Shown here piece after piece: positions 10,011-19,481 of a DNA stretch of 64,000 nt. A model generated the notes under the pieces. It made no database searches. It had not been told where the DNA came from and saw only the letters and a program-made list of their open reading frames with translations. Position 1 is the first letter of the stretch. Every line of letters begins with the position of its first letter. The translations under genes and the position numbers were made by a program. This stretch comes from an uncultured SAR116 cluster alpha proteobacterium (GTDB lineage Bacteria > Pseudomonadota > Alphaproteobacteria > Puniceispirillales > Puniceispirillaceae): positions 1 through 64,000 of the forward strand of contig CABYIQ010000007.1 in assembly GCA_902518965.1 (NCBI GenBank). Reading direction: 5' to 3'.

Positions 10011-13000
10011 ATGAGCAGCCTATTTGATGTTGGTAAATCTGCACTAAATTCTTACCGCCAGTCACTGGCGGTAACTGGACAGAATATTGCCAATATCAAT
10101 ACTGAAGGATATAAGCGGAGGGAAGCTAAACTCGAGGAAGTTACTGGCTCTCAAGGTGGTGTGACCAGTTTAGCAAATCAATCTGGTCTTGGTGTTCGTG
10201 TAACAGATATCAATCGGTCATTTGATCAATATCTTCTCGATCGAGCTAGAACGGCAACTGCTAACTTTGAGCACCTCAATGTTTTTGTTGATCAGCTCAA
10301 AAACCTTGAAAATATGCTGTTACCGGATAAGGGAAGCTTAGGCTCGCAAATAGCCAGTTTTTTCGACAGCTTGAGAGAGGTGGCAGCTTCGCCCAGCGAT
10401 ATTGCACCTCGCGCTGTTGCTATTGAACAGGGTAAGTCATTAGCGGCTGGTTTCAACAATTATGCTACACAGCTGGAACAACTTCTTTCCAATACTGAAT
10501 CCATTATGGAGGATAGTATTGAAACAATAAATCTGTTGACGAGTCAGTTAGCAAATATCAACGGTCGTATCATGGCAGCTGGTCAGTCTGGTCAGTCTCC
10601 TAATTCCATATTTGATCTTAGAGATAAAGCTGTGACTGATTTATCTAAATTGACTGATTTGACGGTAAGTTATAGTGGGCGTGGAGTTGTAGAGGTGAAA
10701 CTCGGCTCATCTGGTGTTGGCCCAACTGTTGTTGAGGGCACTCAAGCCACTATGACAAATCTTCGGAACACCGGCAGTGGGATTCAGCCATTAGTTCGTT
10801 CTGGTGGAGAAGATGTAGCTACCAACCAAATTAAATCAGGTATGGCTGGAGGGTTAATCAGAGCTTACAGTGCCGTTAAAGACGCACTGGAGGACATAAA
10901 TCATCTCGCTGCCCTTATGAGTCAAGAGATGAATATCCAGCATAGAAAGGGTATTACTCTCGAGGGTGATGCGGGCGTCAATATGTTTTCTAGCAGAAAT
11001 ATGACACTGAGCACCGGTATGGCAAATCGAACAAACGTCTCTGGAGAAATCCTCATAACGAATCCTGAAAAGTTGCCATTATCACCACTGACTGCAACAT
11101 ATTCGAAAGATGAGGATGTTTGGACAATTTCAGGTGAAGAGCTGGATGCCCCTTTGAGAGGTTCGAAACAAATTTTTGGACCTGGATTTAGTTTACGCAT
11201 TGATGGACAAGCAGCGGCTGGCGATACTTTACATTTAACAACTCTTTCAGGAGCGGCATCTGGCATGCAATTTCTGATTGAAAAACCGCACCAGATAGCT
11301 GCAGCTTCAGGGTTGATGGTTAATGCTGACGCAAATAATTTGTCTGATGCAAATATTATAGTAGACGAACAAACCCCTTCTGAAAAAAAGGCTCTGCCTC
11401 GCCTTGATGAGGTTCTGGTGAATTCACCGTCTCCCATAGAGGCATCGGAATTTATGAGGGATGGACTCGTTGCTGAAATACCGGCTGGGTCGAGCGGTGT
11501 TTCATTGACTTCACTTACTCGTCAAGCAACCGCAAAATTCCAGATTTCTGATTTGGAGCTTCCAAATCTTTCCCAGCTAACTTTTCAATTAGAAAATACA
11601 ACGCCAGCGGGCCCATTTAACTTTAATATAAATTATAATACTGCCTTTCCTCGTGAACCGGCCACCAGTCGATGGAAAGACACTCAGGAGTTGGCAGATA
11701 TGCTGAATCAGGGTGTCCTTTTGGATTCCAATAATAAATCAATTGTCGATTATGGGCTATATGCTAGTGGCGCAAATGGGGCATTGACTTTAACGACCTC
11801 ACGAGGTGATTTTGATGATTCAGATGCTCTTGCTCCAAAAGTTTCAATCGGAGTTGGCACGATTAGAGCGTCTGTGAAAGACTCTATTGGCGCATCAGAT
11901 ATTCAGATCTTTACTCGAGAAGGTCGTCATGTTGCAGGTACAGTTCTTACGAATGAAGAACTCGCTGATATCATAACAGCAGAAAATGGGTTTTTTGAAC
12001 AAGCTGTTTACACAGGTGACTATCTCAATCAAACAGAACCTAGCTATAGAGGAATGGACTTAGAAATAAATCGTTCAGATGGCATGAATACTCTAGTTAT
12101 AGGGGCTAACGGGATTGGAGCCTCAGCAGAAGCTAACCACGGGGGCATGCCAGTAAGTCAAGCCATCGACCAAACAATAAATATTGCACTGAGCAACGGT
12201 GTGACTAAGTCTGTTGCACTTCAAGGTGGGGATGCAGCTAGTGAGGTGGCCGAAAACTTAAATGGGATGCTTCAGAATTTAGGAATTCGGGCCAAAGCAA
12301 GTAATAGAGTTGAATTGTCTGGTTTATCCGCTTCAGGGACCGTCAGCTTTAAAATTGAGGGTGATAACAGAACTCCAATTGAGATTCTTACAAATGTGGT
12401 CCCTGAAGATTTGACAAATTTGGTAACGTCCATAAACAATCAGTCCAGTCGAACAGGCATAACGGCTTCTCTTTCGACGAATAAAAAACGTGTAATATTA
12501 GAAAAAGCTGATGGAAAAGACATTTTCTTTTCTGATTATCTGCAAAACTCACCGCAGCTGACAGCAAAACCTATTGATTCAAGCGGAAAAGAAGCAGCTA
12601 ATGCCATCGCTTTGGGTGGCTTGGGTACAACATTCGACCATGCTAGGTTTTCTGGTCTTGTAGAATTGAGCTCAGCAAATAGTTTTAGTTTAACAAGACA
12701 GGATGGCGTGACATCGAACAGTGCAGCTGATACGACTAAAAATGGCCTTGTCAACATCTCATCAAATGCAGCTTCAGACAAAAAATTAATTCAGTTTTCT
12801 GTAAATGGGGATGCTGATAAGAATGAAGCGTCTTTTGACGGACAACGTGCTGTGGCAGCAGCCGGCCGTTATTCATTGACGATTCCTACCAGCAACAATT
12901 CTATTTCATTTTCGTCTGAAGTGACGTCTGGCGAAATCAATACTATGACCCAGGCTTCGATTCAAAAAAATTTGGTAGATGCACTTCGTCTGCAGGCTCC

Positions 13001-14639
13001 TCTTGCCAGCCTTTCTGGCGGTGATGTAGCAGCAAAACCACAAAGCCTTACATATAGCTTTTCTGGCCCAATTGGCATTCAGTCAAATGACTCCATGAAT
13101 TTAACTGTGCAAGGCACAACATTATCTGTGAATATGTCTAATGGGAACTCAGGAAATCCTATCACAACTGCTCAAGAGTTGACAGCATCTGCTGCCCAGC
13201 TTGTAAATGAAGCAAACTTGGGCGTTACAGCCACAGCTTTTTCAGAAGTGGTGAGTGGTTCTACAGTTTATAGGCTTAAAATTGAAGCTAACCAGTTGGG
13301 CCAAAGCTTCACTATGGGATCTTTAAATTATGTTGATGCTGATGCGGGGGGAGCATCTATAGGTCTATCTTCTTCTGTTTCTTCGAAATCTTTGCCTGCG
13401 AATGGCGAAGGAGTATACGTCGATTTCGCAGGGGACACCTATCATATCTCTATGGTGGATGATGAACTGCGTGTTTCAGGAGGGGAAGAGGGTCGTCTTA
13501 CAGCGTATTTTGATGCTCAATTGAAGCTGCAGATAGTCGCTGGGGGTACATTGTCGGGAGAAGTTGTTAGCCTTACACCTGATAATAAAATATCTGGAAA
13601 TAGTGATAATGCTGCCCTGTTTGGCATTTCAAACACAAAAATGCGATTCACTAGCACACCATTTATGGCTGCTTCCTCCTTGCCAGATCTGAACCTCACT
13701 ATTGATGGCACTGATTATGTAGTTTCGATGGATGCAGCAGGTCAATTAGCATCAACCCCAGCTTTGCCAACTGGAGTATCGATTGTTTCCTCAGTCACCA
13801 GCTCAGCTGCGGGGCGAGTTGTTATCGAATACGATTCAGCAGTTAATACTGTTGTATTCAAGCAACCTCAGGATGCATTGGGTATGAAAACAGCTGACCT
13901 ACAATTAAAAATCGTAGATGGCTCTATCTCTGTAGCAACTCTCTCCGGCGATGTTGTAGATGTCAATGCAACCGCGACCAGCATAGCCAGTCAAAAATTT
14001 TTAATCAATAGCACTGCTATTGAAGATCTCTTGGTTTTTGCAACGGGTTCTGGAGCCAGATTAATTAGCAGTGAGTATGACCACATTGCAACAGAATCCG
14101 ACTCTTTTATAGCTTCAGCGTTGGACCGTGATGGTATTCTTGTTAAAGCGGTTTCAGAGGACTCTTTGCGTTACGAAATACTCGACAGAGAAACTGGTCA
14201 TTCTATCGCAACGCGCACCGTAGATGACGAACAAATATTCAATTTTAATAATTATAAAATAAGAGTTGCAGGAAAGACTGCTCTCAACGATCAATTTTCC
14301 CTGCAAAGAACTGACAGTGGTGCTGGTGATGCTCGAAACCTAGATATTATGATTTCCCAACAATCAAGAGATATGAACGGAAAAGGTTCAGGTGGTTTTT
14401 CAGATATTTTTTCAACTATTGTAGCAACAGTTGGAGCTTCTGTTCGGTCTAATGAGCAAGCCCTTGAAGGTGCGGACGCAACTAAAGAAGCTGCAATAGA
14501 AAGTGAGGCGGAATTTTCAGGTGTGAACCTAGATAGTGAAGCTGCTGCACTAATTGAATTTCAGCAAGCCTATCAAGCGTCAGCGAGAGTTCTATCAACA
14601 GCAAGAGAGCTTTTTCAGACTTTAATTGATGTCGTTTAA
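10011..14639 (+). CDS. flgK: Giant hook-filament junction protein FlgK (HAP1)
   Basis: FlgK joins hook to filament. At 1542 aa it is nearly three times the usual 550 or so. The N-terminus is typical (SLFDVGKSALNSYRQSLAVT, then GQNIANINTEGYKRREA) and so is the long coiled region up to about residue 300. The C-terminus has EAAALIEFQQAYQASARVLS followed by LFQTLIDVV. The inserted centre is Ser/Thr/Asp-rich and beta-prone, and includes a stretch near residue 800 (LVTSINNQSSRTGITASLST) resembling the flagellin-IN-type module found in FlgL and the first flagellin. GGAG lies six bases before the ATG. The frame is intact over 4.6 kb. Confidence 0.93.
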   Translation: MSSLFDVGKSALNSYRQSLAVTGQNIANINTEGYKRREAKLEEVTGSQGGVTSLANQSGLGVRVTDINRSFDQYLLDRARTATANFEHLNVFVDQLKNLENMLLPDKGSLGSQIASFFDSLREVAASPSDIAPRAVAIEQGKSLAAGFNNYATQLEQLLSNTESIMEDSIETINLLTSQLANINGRIMAAGQSGQSPNSIFDLRDKAVTDLSKLTDLTVSYSGRGVVEVKLGSSGVGPTVVEGTQATMTNLRNTGSGIQPLVRSGGEDVATNQIKSGMAGGLIRAYSAVKDALEDINHLAALMSQEMNIQHRKGITLEGDAGVNMFSSRNMTLSTGMANRTNVSGEILITNPEKLPLSPLTATYSKDEDVWTISGEELDAPLRGSKQIFGPGFSLRIDGQAAAGDTLHLTTLSGAASGMQFLIEKPHQIAAASGLMVNADANNLSDANIIVDEQTPSEKKALPRLDEVLVNSPSPIEASEFMRDGLVAEIPAGSSGVSLTSLTRQATAKFQISDLELPNLSQLTFQLENTTPAGPFNFNINYNTAFPREPATSRWKDTQELADMLNQGVLLDSNNKSIVDYGLYASGANGALTLTTSRGDFDDSDALAPKVSIGVGTIRASVKDSIGASDIQIFTREGRHVAGTVLTNEELADIITAENGFFEQAVYTGDYLNQTEPSYRGMDLEINRSDGMNTLVIGANGIGASAEANHGGMPVSQAIDQTINIALSNGVTKSVALQGGDAASEVAENLNGMLQNLGIRAKASNRVELSGLSASGTVSFKIEGDNRTPIEILTNVVPEDLTNLVTSINNQSSRTGITASLSTNKKRVILEKADGKDIFFSDYLQNSPQLTAKPIDSSGKEAANAIALGGLGTTFDHARFSGLVELSSANSFSLTRQDGVTSNSAADTTKNGLVNISSNAASDKKLIQFSVNGDADKNEASFDGQRAVAAAGRYSLTIPTSNNSISFSSEVTSGEINTMTQASIQKNLVDALRLQAPLASLSGGDVAAKPQSLTYSFSGPIGIQSNDSMNLTVQGTTLSVNMSNGNSGNPITTAQELTASAAQLVNEANLGVTATAFSEVVSGSTVYRLKIEANQLGQSFTMGSLNYVDADAGGASIGLSSSVSSKSLPANGEGVYVDFAGDTYHISMVDDELRVSGGEEGRLTAYFDAQLKLQIVAGGTLSGEVVSLTPDNKISGNSDNAALFGISNTKMRFTSTPFMAASSLPDLNLTIDGTDYVVSMDAAGQLASTPALPTGVSIVSSVTSSAAGRVVIEYDSAVNTVVFKQPQDALGMKTADLQLKIVDGSISVATLSGDVVDVNATATSIASQKFLINSTAIEDLLVFATGSGARLISSEYDHIATESDSFIASALDRDGILVKAVSEDSLRYEILDRETGHSIATRTVDDEQIFNFNNYKIRVAGKTALNDQFSLQRTDSGAGDARNLDIMISQQSRDMNGKGSGGFSDIFSTIVATVGASVRSNEQALEGADATKEAAIESEAEFSGVNLDSEAAALIEFQQAYQASARVLSTARELFQTLIDVV

Positions 14640-14650
14640 CGGAGTTTTGG

Positions 14651-15937
14651 ATGCAGGTAAGCACAAAATTATTCAATGATCAGCAAATTAGGCAGTTTGG
14701 AAAGCTGACTGAAGATATTCAAGAAAAACAGGAAAAAATTGCTTCTGGTAAGGCCATTTTAAAAGCCTCTGATGATCCAGTGGCCGCAGTAGAACTTTCT
14801 GCAGCCAGAGAACAAGAACAACTATTGACTCGTTTTGAGGAAAATGCATTCAAAGCTCAAAATCGTCTAAATTCAGCAGATAAAACGCTACAAGAAGCGT
14901 TGTCTGTTATGACGCGAATAGCTGAGTTAGCCACTCAGGCTCGAAGCCCCGCATATGACGGTTTTAGTAGAAAGGCAATTCTAACGGAAGTGACTTCTTT
15001 GAAAGAAACTTTGGTTGACCTTGCAAATACTAAAGATTCATATGGACAAAGCCTTTTTTCTGGTTTCAGAACAGACAAAGAAGCCTTCATAAGAAATATT
15101 GATGGTACTATTTCTTATAACGGTGATAGGGGAACTCATACAGTCCAAGTTTCTGAAAATGTAATTGTTGGAACTGGTGTGGATGGAGAAACAGTTTTTG
15201 GACGTGTTGAAACTGTAAACGGACGGAAAAGCATTTTCGAAATTGTTGAAGGGGTGATGGCTTCAATAGATCCCCTTCGTGAGATTAATGAACTGGCAGT
15301 GGCGCAGGGCAATGCAAAAGTGAATTTGGAGTTGCCTAGACAGAATCAAGATTGGGAATTTACTCTAAAAGGTAGTGCGGGAGCTGTAAAAATTGAAGCC
15401 ACCCTGGCCGAAGGCATGGAAGAAAAACTTGCTGATGCAATTAATTCGAAATCTGACCAAACTGGTGTGACTGCAGAATATATTGCAGAAACAAATTCTA
15501 TATCCCTCAGTGAAAAAAATATGGATCAAATTATAATTGAAGATATTGAAATTGAGGGGCAAGGAATATCAAATGAAGCTGGTTTCTATCACATGACGGT
15601 GATAGAAATTGATGAAAATGGAGCTGAAGTTGGTAAGGCCCGTTTTCTCACAGATGAAGACCAATTGCTGGGCAGGGGCATTCAAAATCTCCTTTCTTCA
15701 ATTGACCACATCTCGCTACAGCAAGCTCAAATAGGCGCGCAAATGTCTAAAGCTGCGATCCAACAAGATATGCTTGAAAGCCGAAAACTGGCAGTTACTA
15801 AAAATATTTCCGCTATTAGTGATGCCGACCTGGCAGAATTAATTACTCAATTGCAATCTCAACTTACAAATCGTGAAGCGGCTCAACAGGCATTTGCCAA
15901 AATTGGACAGCAGAGCCTGTTTGATTACATTCGCTGA
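14651..15937 (+). CDS. flgL: Hook-filament junction protein FlgL (HAP3), enlarged
   Basis: FlgL is the second hook-filament junction protein. The 428-aa product has a flagellin-like N-terminus (IRQFGKLTEDIQEKQEKIAS, then LKASDDPVAAVE) and a C-terminal helix (ISDADLAELITQLQSQLTNR). It exceeds the usual 300 or so by about 100 residues. The extra part, around residues 220-310, resembles a segment of the neighbouring flagellin (shared pattern VNL..P.Q.Q then LADAIN/LADAVN, TGVTA/TGITA). Start ATG at 14651 follows a GGAG. Last gene of the flgG unit, before a strong terminator. Confidence 0.93.
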   Translation: MQVSTKLFNDQQIRQFGKLTEDIQEKQEKIASGKAILKASDDPVAAVELSAAREQEQLLTRFEENAFKAQNRLNSADKTLQEALSVMTRIAELATQARSPAYDGFSRKAILTEVTSLKETLVDLANTKDSYGQSLFSGFRTDKEAFIRNIDGTISYNGDRGTHTVQVSENVIVGTGVDGETVFGRVETVNGRKSIFEIVEGVMASIDPLREINELAVAQGNAKVNLELPRQNQDWEFTLKGSAGAVKIEATLAEGMEEKLADAINSKSDQTGVTAEYIAETNSISLSEKNMDQIIIEDIEIEGQGISNEAGFYHMTVIEIDENGAEVGKARFLTDEDQLLGRGIQNLLSSIDHISLQQAQIGAQMSKAAIQQDMLESRKLAVTKNISAISDADLAELITQLQSQLTNREAAQQAFAKIGQQSLFDYIR

Positions 15938-15969
15938 CTTTTATTTAATTGAAATTGAGTTGGTTTTCG

Positions 15970-15996
15970 GGGCGGAAGTTATCTTCTGCCCTTTTT
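15970..15996 (+). terminator. Rho-independent terminator after flgL
   Basis: GGGCGGAAG pairs with CTTCTGCCC around a TTAT loop (one G-T pair), followed by five T. It lies 33 bases after flgL. Confidence 0.85.
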
Positions 15997-16105
15997 GGTT
16001 TCTATATGTCATTTTATTGGCAATTTAAAAAGATATCGGTTCATTTTTAGCAAAATTCAATGAAATCATTTAGCTACACTGGTTTTTTGAGTCCTCATTT
16101 CCAGT

Positions 16106-16122
16106 TTGGCATAACATTTGCA
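16106..16122 (+). promoter_or_regulatory. Sigma-54 promoter, upstream copy before flagellin
   Basis: TTGGCATAACATTTGCA has GG-N10-GC. It lies about 190 bases upstream of a second, stronger element. Its transcript would carry a leader of more than 200 bases before the flagellin start. Confidence 0.65.
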
Positions 16123-16161
16123 CATTCTCCACGTGTCAAATTAATTATAGAAGAAAGCACA

Positions 16162-16356
16162 ATGCAAAACCAAGTATTCGAAATTATTCAGGTTAACTCC
16201 CTGAAACTGTTTGGAGAGACGCGACGAAAGGCTAGCCCAGCGGGCAGTCAAACGCTTCTAGATCAAACTAGATTAACTGGCGATGATTTGTGCGATTGGC
16301 ACGGCATTTGCAACAACGCAGGGTGTCCAACTATTGTGGATTGGCGAGCGATATGA
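16162..16356 (+). other. Possible 64-aa leader ORF overlapping flagellin start
   Basis: An open frame from ATG 16162 ends in a TGA overlapping the flagellin ATG (ATGA). The peptide would be Cys-containing (DLCDWHGICNNAGC). The ribosome site is weak (AAGAAAG) and a near-perfect sigma-54 element lies inside the frame, so this is probably non-coding leader. It is listed because the stop-start overlap is exact and the 415-base gap would otherwise be unexplained. Confidence 0.15.
16296..16312 (+). promoter_or_regulatory. Sigma-54 promoter, main flagellin promoter
   Basis: TTGGCACGGCATTTGCA is almost exactly the -24/-12 consensus with GG-N10-GC. Expected transcription start is near 16323, about 30 bases before the flagellin ATG. 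Confidence 0.88.
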
Positions 16357-19300
16357 GCAAGATTAATACAAATATGGCCGGGGTTACGACCCTTTATCAT
16401 CTTCGCAATAAAGAAGAGGGTATGAACAAAGCACTTGAACGTATTTCATCTGGATTGCGTTTGAACCATGCTGTTGATGATGCTGCTGGTGCATCTATTG
16501 TCAACAGGATGACATCTCAGATTAAGGGTCTGGAAGCTGCAATTCGAAATGCAGCAGATGCCATTTCATTGACCCAGACAGCTGAGGGTGCGATTGAGGA
16601 AGTGACCGATATTCTTCATAGAATGCGCGAACTTGCTGTCCAATCAGCCAACGGTGTTTACACAGGTCAGGACAGACAAGCTATCCAGAACGAAGTAGGA
16701 GCTCTCCAAGAGGAGTTACACCGAATTGCGGAAAGTTCTACATTCAATGGTGTGAAAATGCTCAATGGTTCTTTCCTGGACACCACATTCCAGGTTGGTT
16801 TTCAGCCGAATGATACAGCAACTTTGTCTATCGAAGATGTAAAGCCCACCGGCCTTGGCGAATACATCCTCAAGACCCATAATACGAATGCAGCTAATAT
16901 GTTGACAGTCGAAAAGACTGCAGCCACAGGAACAACTAGCGGTTTAATGATCAATGACGGCACTCGTGCTATAACAGTTGAAGAGGCCTTCGAGATTGGC
17001 GTGCCTGCAATTGTTCCGGCAAACAGAAGCAATGCTTTTGAGTTATTCGCCGATACATATACAGGTGGGACCTACACCTTGTCTGGAACAGATGCAGCAG
17101 CATTTCAAATCGCTGCAGATGGTGCCATTACGTCAACTGCAATGCAGCAGTTTATCCCTGGCGGCGACAATGAAAGAGTAATTGTAAGAACCTACACGCA
17201 AGGCGAAAATGTTTTCAATGAAACAATTACAATTACCCTAACAGAGGCTCCTTCTGGTTCTCAGAACACTGTTCGCGCTGCATCAACTGAGATTGATGTT
17301 GAAGATTTAGAGAGTGTTGTTATCAATGCGCTTGGAAATGGCGCCCAAACTGGTGCCACAGCTGGGGCTCTTAGTGCAAATCTTGCAGCATTTGTAAATG
17401 CGCAAAGAACACAGAACGGTGCTGACGGTACATTCGCACTTTCAGGCAGTGATGCAGGCCTGTTCGCGGTAAACGCGGCTACTGGTCAGATCACTTATAC
17501 GGGCGGAACAACTCTAATTTCTGATAAAAATCTGACACTTACCTTCACAGCGGCTAATGGTGACCAGTTTGTTGAAACTATTATCATTGACCATGATGCG
17601 TCTCATGCTTCGTTCCATGAGTCAACATTGAATGTGAGAGAAGAAGTGAACAATGGCTCGGCTACGAAGCCAACAATCAACCTTGCAACGGTTGGAAGCC
17701 TATCTGCAAAATTTAGCACGACTTATGCTGCAGTAGGTAATTCTATACAGTTTAGTAACGGTACGGCCAACTTTGCTGGTGCAGCAATTGCGGGCACTAC
17801 CCTTACCCTTGGCATAGGCGCCACCCATGGCTCTCCAGCTACACGGTTGAACATTGGTGATTTTGTTAATTTTCAAGTACAAATTTTAGACGCCGGTAGT
17901 AATGTGGTTCATACTGAAGACGTTAGCTTCACAGTTGGTGTTAATCCAGCTGGCGTGGGCAACTCAATTGCACGGCTGGAAGATAATGGACCAGGAACGC
18001 AGACCATAGCAAACTCTGCGGGAATTGCTACACCTGCTGCGCCCGGCCCCGATAGACAAAATACACCGGCAGCTAATACGCCAGCAAATGGTACCAATAA
18101 CCAGATCAATAACGCAGTGACTGTCACTGAGGGAGCCCGAGGTATCATAGCTACTACAGCGCAAAGCTCCAACCTTCAGGCAGTTGTTACTGCAAATCCT
18201 GGTGGTACATATACCTTGGCTGGCTCGGATGCAGCACTATTCAATGTCAATGCTACCACTGGTGAAATTAAATCCAAAAGCTTCTTGAACTTCGAGGATC
18301 CTGGAGATACGGGCGCAAATAACGTCTATGATATAACATTGGTTTACACCAAGGACGCTGTTAAGCATTCTGAATTATTTGCCATCACAGTAACAAATGA
18401 TACTGCAGATGATTCAGTTACAGACTCTGCTGGTCGTCCACGCTTAGGCACAGACAGAACAACAGCATCCAGCCTCATTAATGAAGAGGAAGACCTTACA
18501 ATCTATGGCAACGTTGGAACTAAGGTAATCGACGTCAATGGTGGGTCAACAGCTTATGAAATAGTTCAAGCAATTAATGCAGCGCAAGGAGAAACTGGTG
18601 TTTATGCAGCAGCTCAAACACGCGTAAACCTTGACTTTCCAGCTCAAGATCAGGCATTTGCTGATACAGTTAGCTTCTCCCTTTTGGGCAAAAATTCCGA
18701 AGCTATAACTGTTTCTGCCACAGTGGATTTTGGAATTATTGATGGACGCGATGCAAATGTTCGTGACCTGGCTGATGCGGTAAACTCAGTTTCTGGTAAA
18801 ACAGGCATTACAGCAAAAGTCTCCCCAAGAGGAGATATGATCCATATGTTCTCTAATGAAGGATATGACATAGTGGTGGAAAATTTCACAATGTCTGTTC
18901 TTGATATACCGATGAATGTTGCACCAACAAATGATAAGTTGGAAAGTGTTGGAACTGCGCAACAGTTGAGGAAGGGAGTTGGCAATAACGACACATTCCG
19001 TTCCACTGGACAAATAACTTTTCACTCACCTTATATTTTCTCGGTTGATGTAGGAAAAACAGGTATTGATGGTGGCGGATTGTTCCAGGTAACTCCTGGT
19101 GCTGCAAATCTCATATCAGTTGCATCGCTTGATGTATTATCTGTCGACAGTGCAAAGAAAATGCTGACTGCGGTTGATGGTGCGTTAGTAAGGATTGACC
19201 TTGAGAGGTCTGACTTAGGTGCAGTGATGTCTCGAATGGAGCACACAATAAACAACCTGTCTAATATTGTGGTGAATACAAAAGCGGCGCGATCAAGAAT

Positions 19301-19430
19301 TGAAGATGCCGATATTGCAGAGGAAACCACAGAAATGACAAAAGCTCAGGTTCTCTCGCAAGCAGCTCAATCAATGCTTGCTCAGGCAAATCGAACCTCC
19401 CAATCTATACTAAGCTTACTTCAAGGTTAA
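16353..19430 (+). CDS. Giant flagellin 1 with cadherin-like inserts
   Basis: A filament subunit of 1025 aa. The first 140 residues are a canonical flagellin D0/D1 start (GMNKALERISSGLRLNHAVD, then DAAGASIVNRMTSQI) and the last 100 are the matching end (KAARSRIEDADIAEETTEMT, QAAQSMLAQANRTSQSILSL). The middle, about 780 residues, replaces the usual small D2/D3. It holds at least three beta modules with GGTYTLSG/AGSDAALF followed by an ET..I/V strand, near residues 230-305, 365-430 and 605-690. The block at about 230-430 is closely related to FliD. I chose ATG 16353; the frame is open to 16290 but that would bury the promoter. Only a weak GGCGAG precedes the start. Confidence 0.93.
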   Translation: MSKINTNMAGVTTLYHLRNKEEGMNKALERISSGLRLNHAVDDAAGASIVNRMTSQIKGLEAAIRNAADAISLTQTAEGAIEEVTDILHRMRELAVQSANGVYTGQDRQAIQNEVGALQEELHRIAESSTFNGVKMLNGSFLDTTFQVGFQPNDTATLSIEDVKPTGLGEYILKTHNTNAANMLTVEKTAATGTTSGLMINDGTRAITVEEAFEIGVPAIVPANRSNAFELFADTYTGGTYTLSGTDAAAFQIAADGAITSTAMQQFIPGGDNERVIVRTYTQGENVFNETITITLTEAPSGSQNTVRAASTEIDVEDLESVVINALGNGAQTGATAGALSANLAAFVNAQRTQNGADGTFALSGSDAGLFAVNAATGQITYTGGTTLISDKNLTLTFTAANGDQFVETIIIDHDASHASFHESTLNVREEVNNGSATKPTINLATVGSLSAKFSTTYAAVGNSIQFSNGTANFAGAAIAGTTLTLGIGATHGSPATRLNIGDFVNFQVQILDAGSNVVHTEDVSFTVGVNPAGVGNSIARLEDNGPGTQTIANSAGIATPAAPGPDRQNTPAANTPANGTNNQINNAVTVTEGARGIIATTAQSSNLQAVVTANPGGTYTLAGSDAALFNVNATTGEIKSKSFLNFEDPGDTGANNVYDITLVYTKDAVKHSELFAITVTNDTADDSVTDSAGRPRLGTDRTTASSLINEEEDLTIYGNVGTKVIDVNGGSTAYEIVQAINAAQGETGVYAAAQTRVNLDFPAQDQAFADTVSFSLLGKNSEAITVSATVDFGIIDGRDANVRDLADAVNSVSGKTGITAKVSPRGDMIHMFSNEGYDIVVENFTMSVLDIPMNVAPTNDKLESVGTAQQLRKGVGNNDTFRSTGQITFHSPYIFSVDVGKTGIDGGGLFQVTPGAANLISVASLDVLSVDSAKKMLTAVDGALVRIDLERSDLGAVMSRMEHTINNLSNIVVNTKAARSRIEDADIAEETTEMTKAQVLSQAAQSMLAQANRTSQSILSLLQG

Positions 19431-19433
19431 TAT

Positions 19434-19463
19434 AAAAAGGGCGCCTCAAAGGCGCCCTTTTTT
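19434..19463. terminator. Bidirectional terminator between the two flagellins
   Basis: GGGCGCCT pairs perfectly with AGGCGCCC around a CAA loop, flanked by five A on one side and six T on the other, so it can stop transcription from both convergent flagellin genes. Confidence 0.93.
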
Positions 19464-19481
19464 GTTGAAGTCTTTGTTATC

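Noticed and set aside
2251-14639. Giant flgE and flgK as misassembled fusions of two genes
   Set aside because: Each has one N-terminal and one C-terminal family block with an open frame throughout and no internal second set of ends. Four or more axial genes show the same enlargement.
16162-16356. 64-aa Cys-containing leader protein as a firm gene
   Set aside because: Weak ribosome site, and the best sigma-54 element lies within it, so most transcripts would start inside. Kept only as a low-confidence feature.
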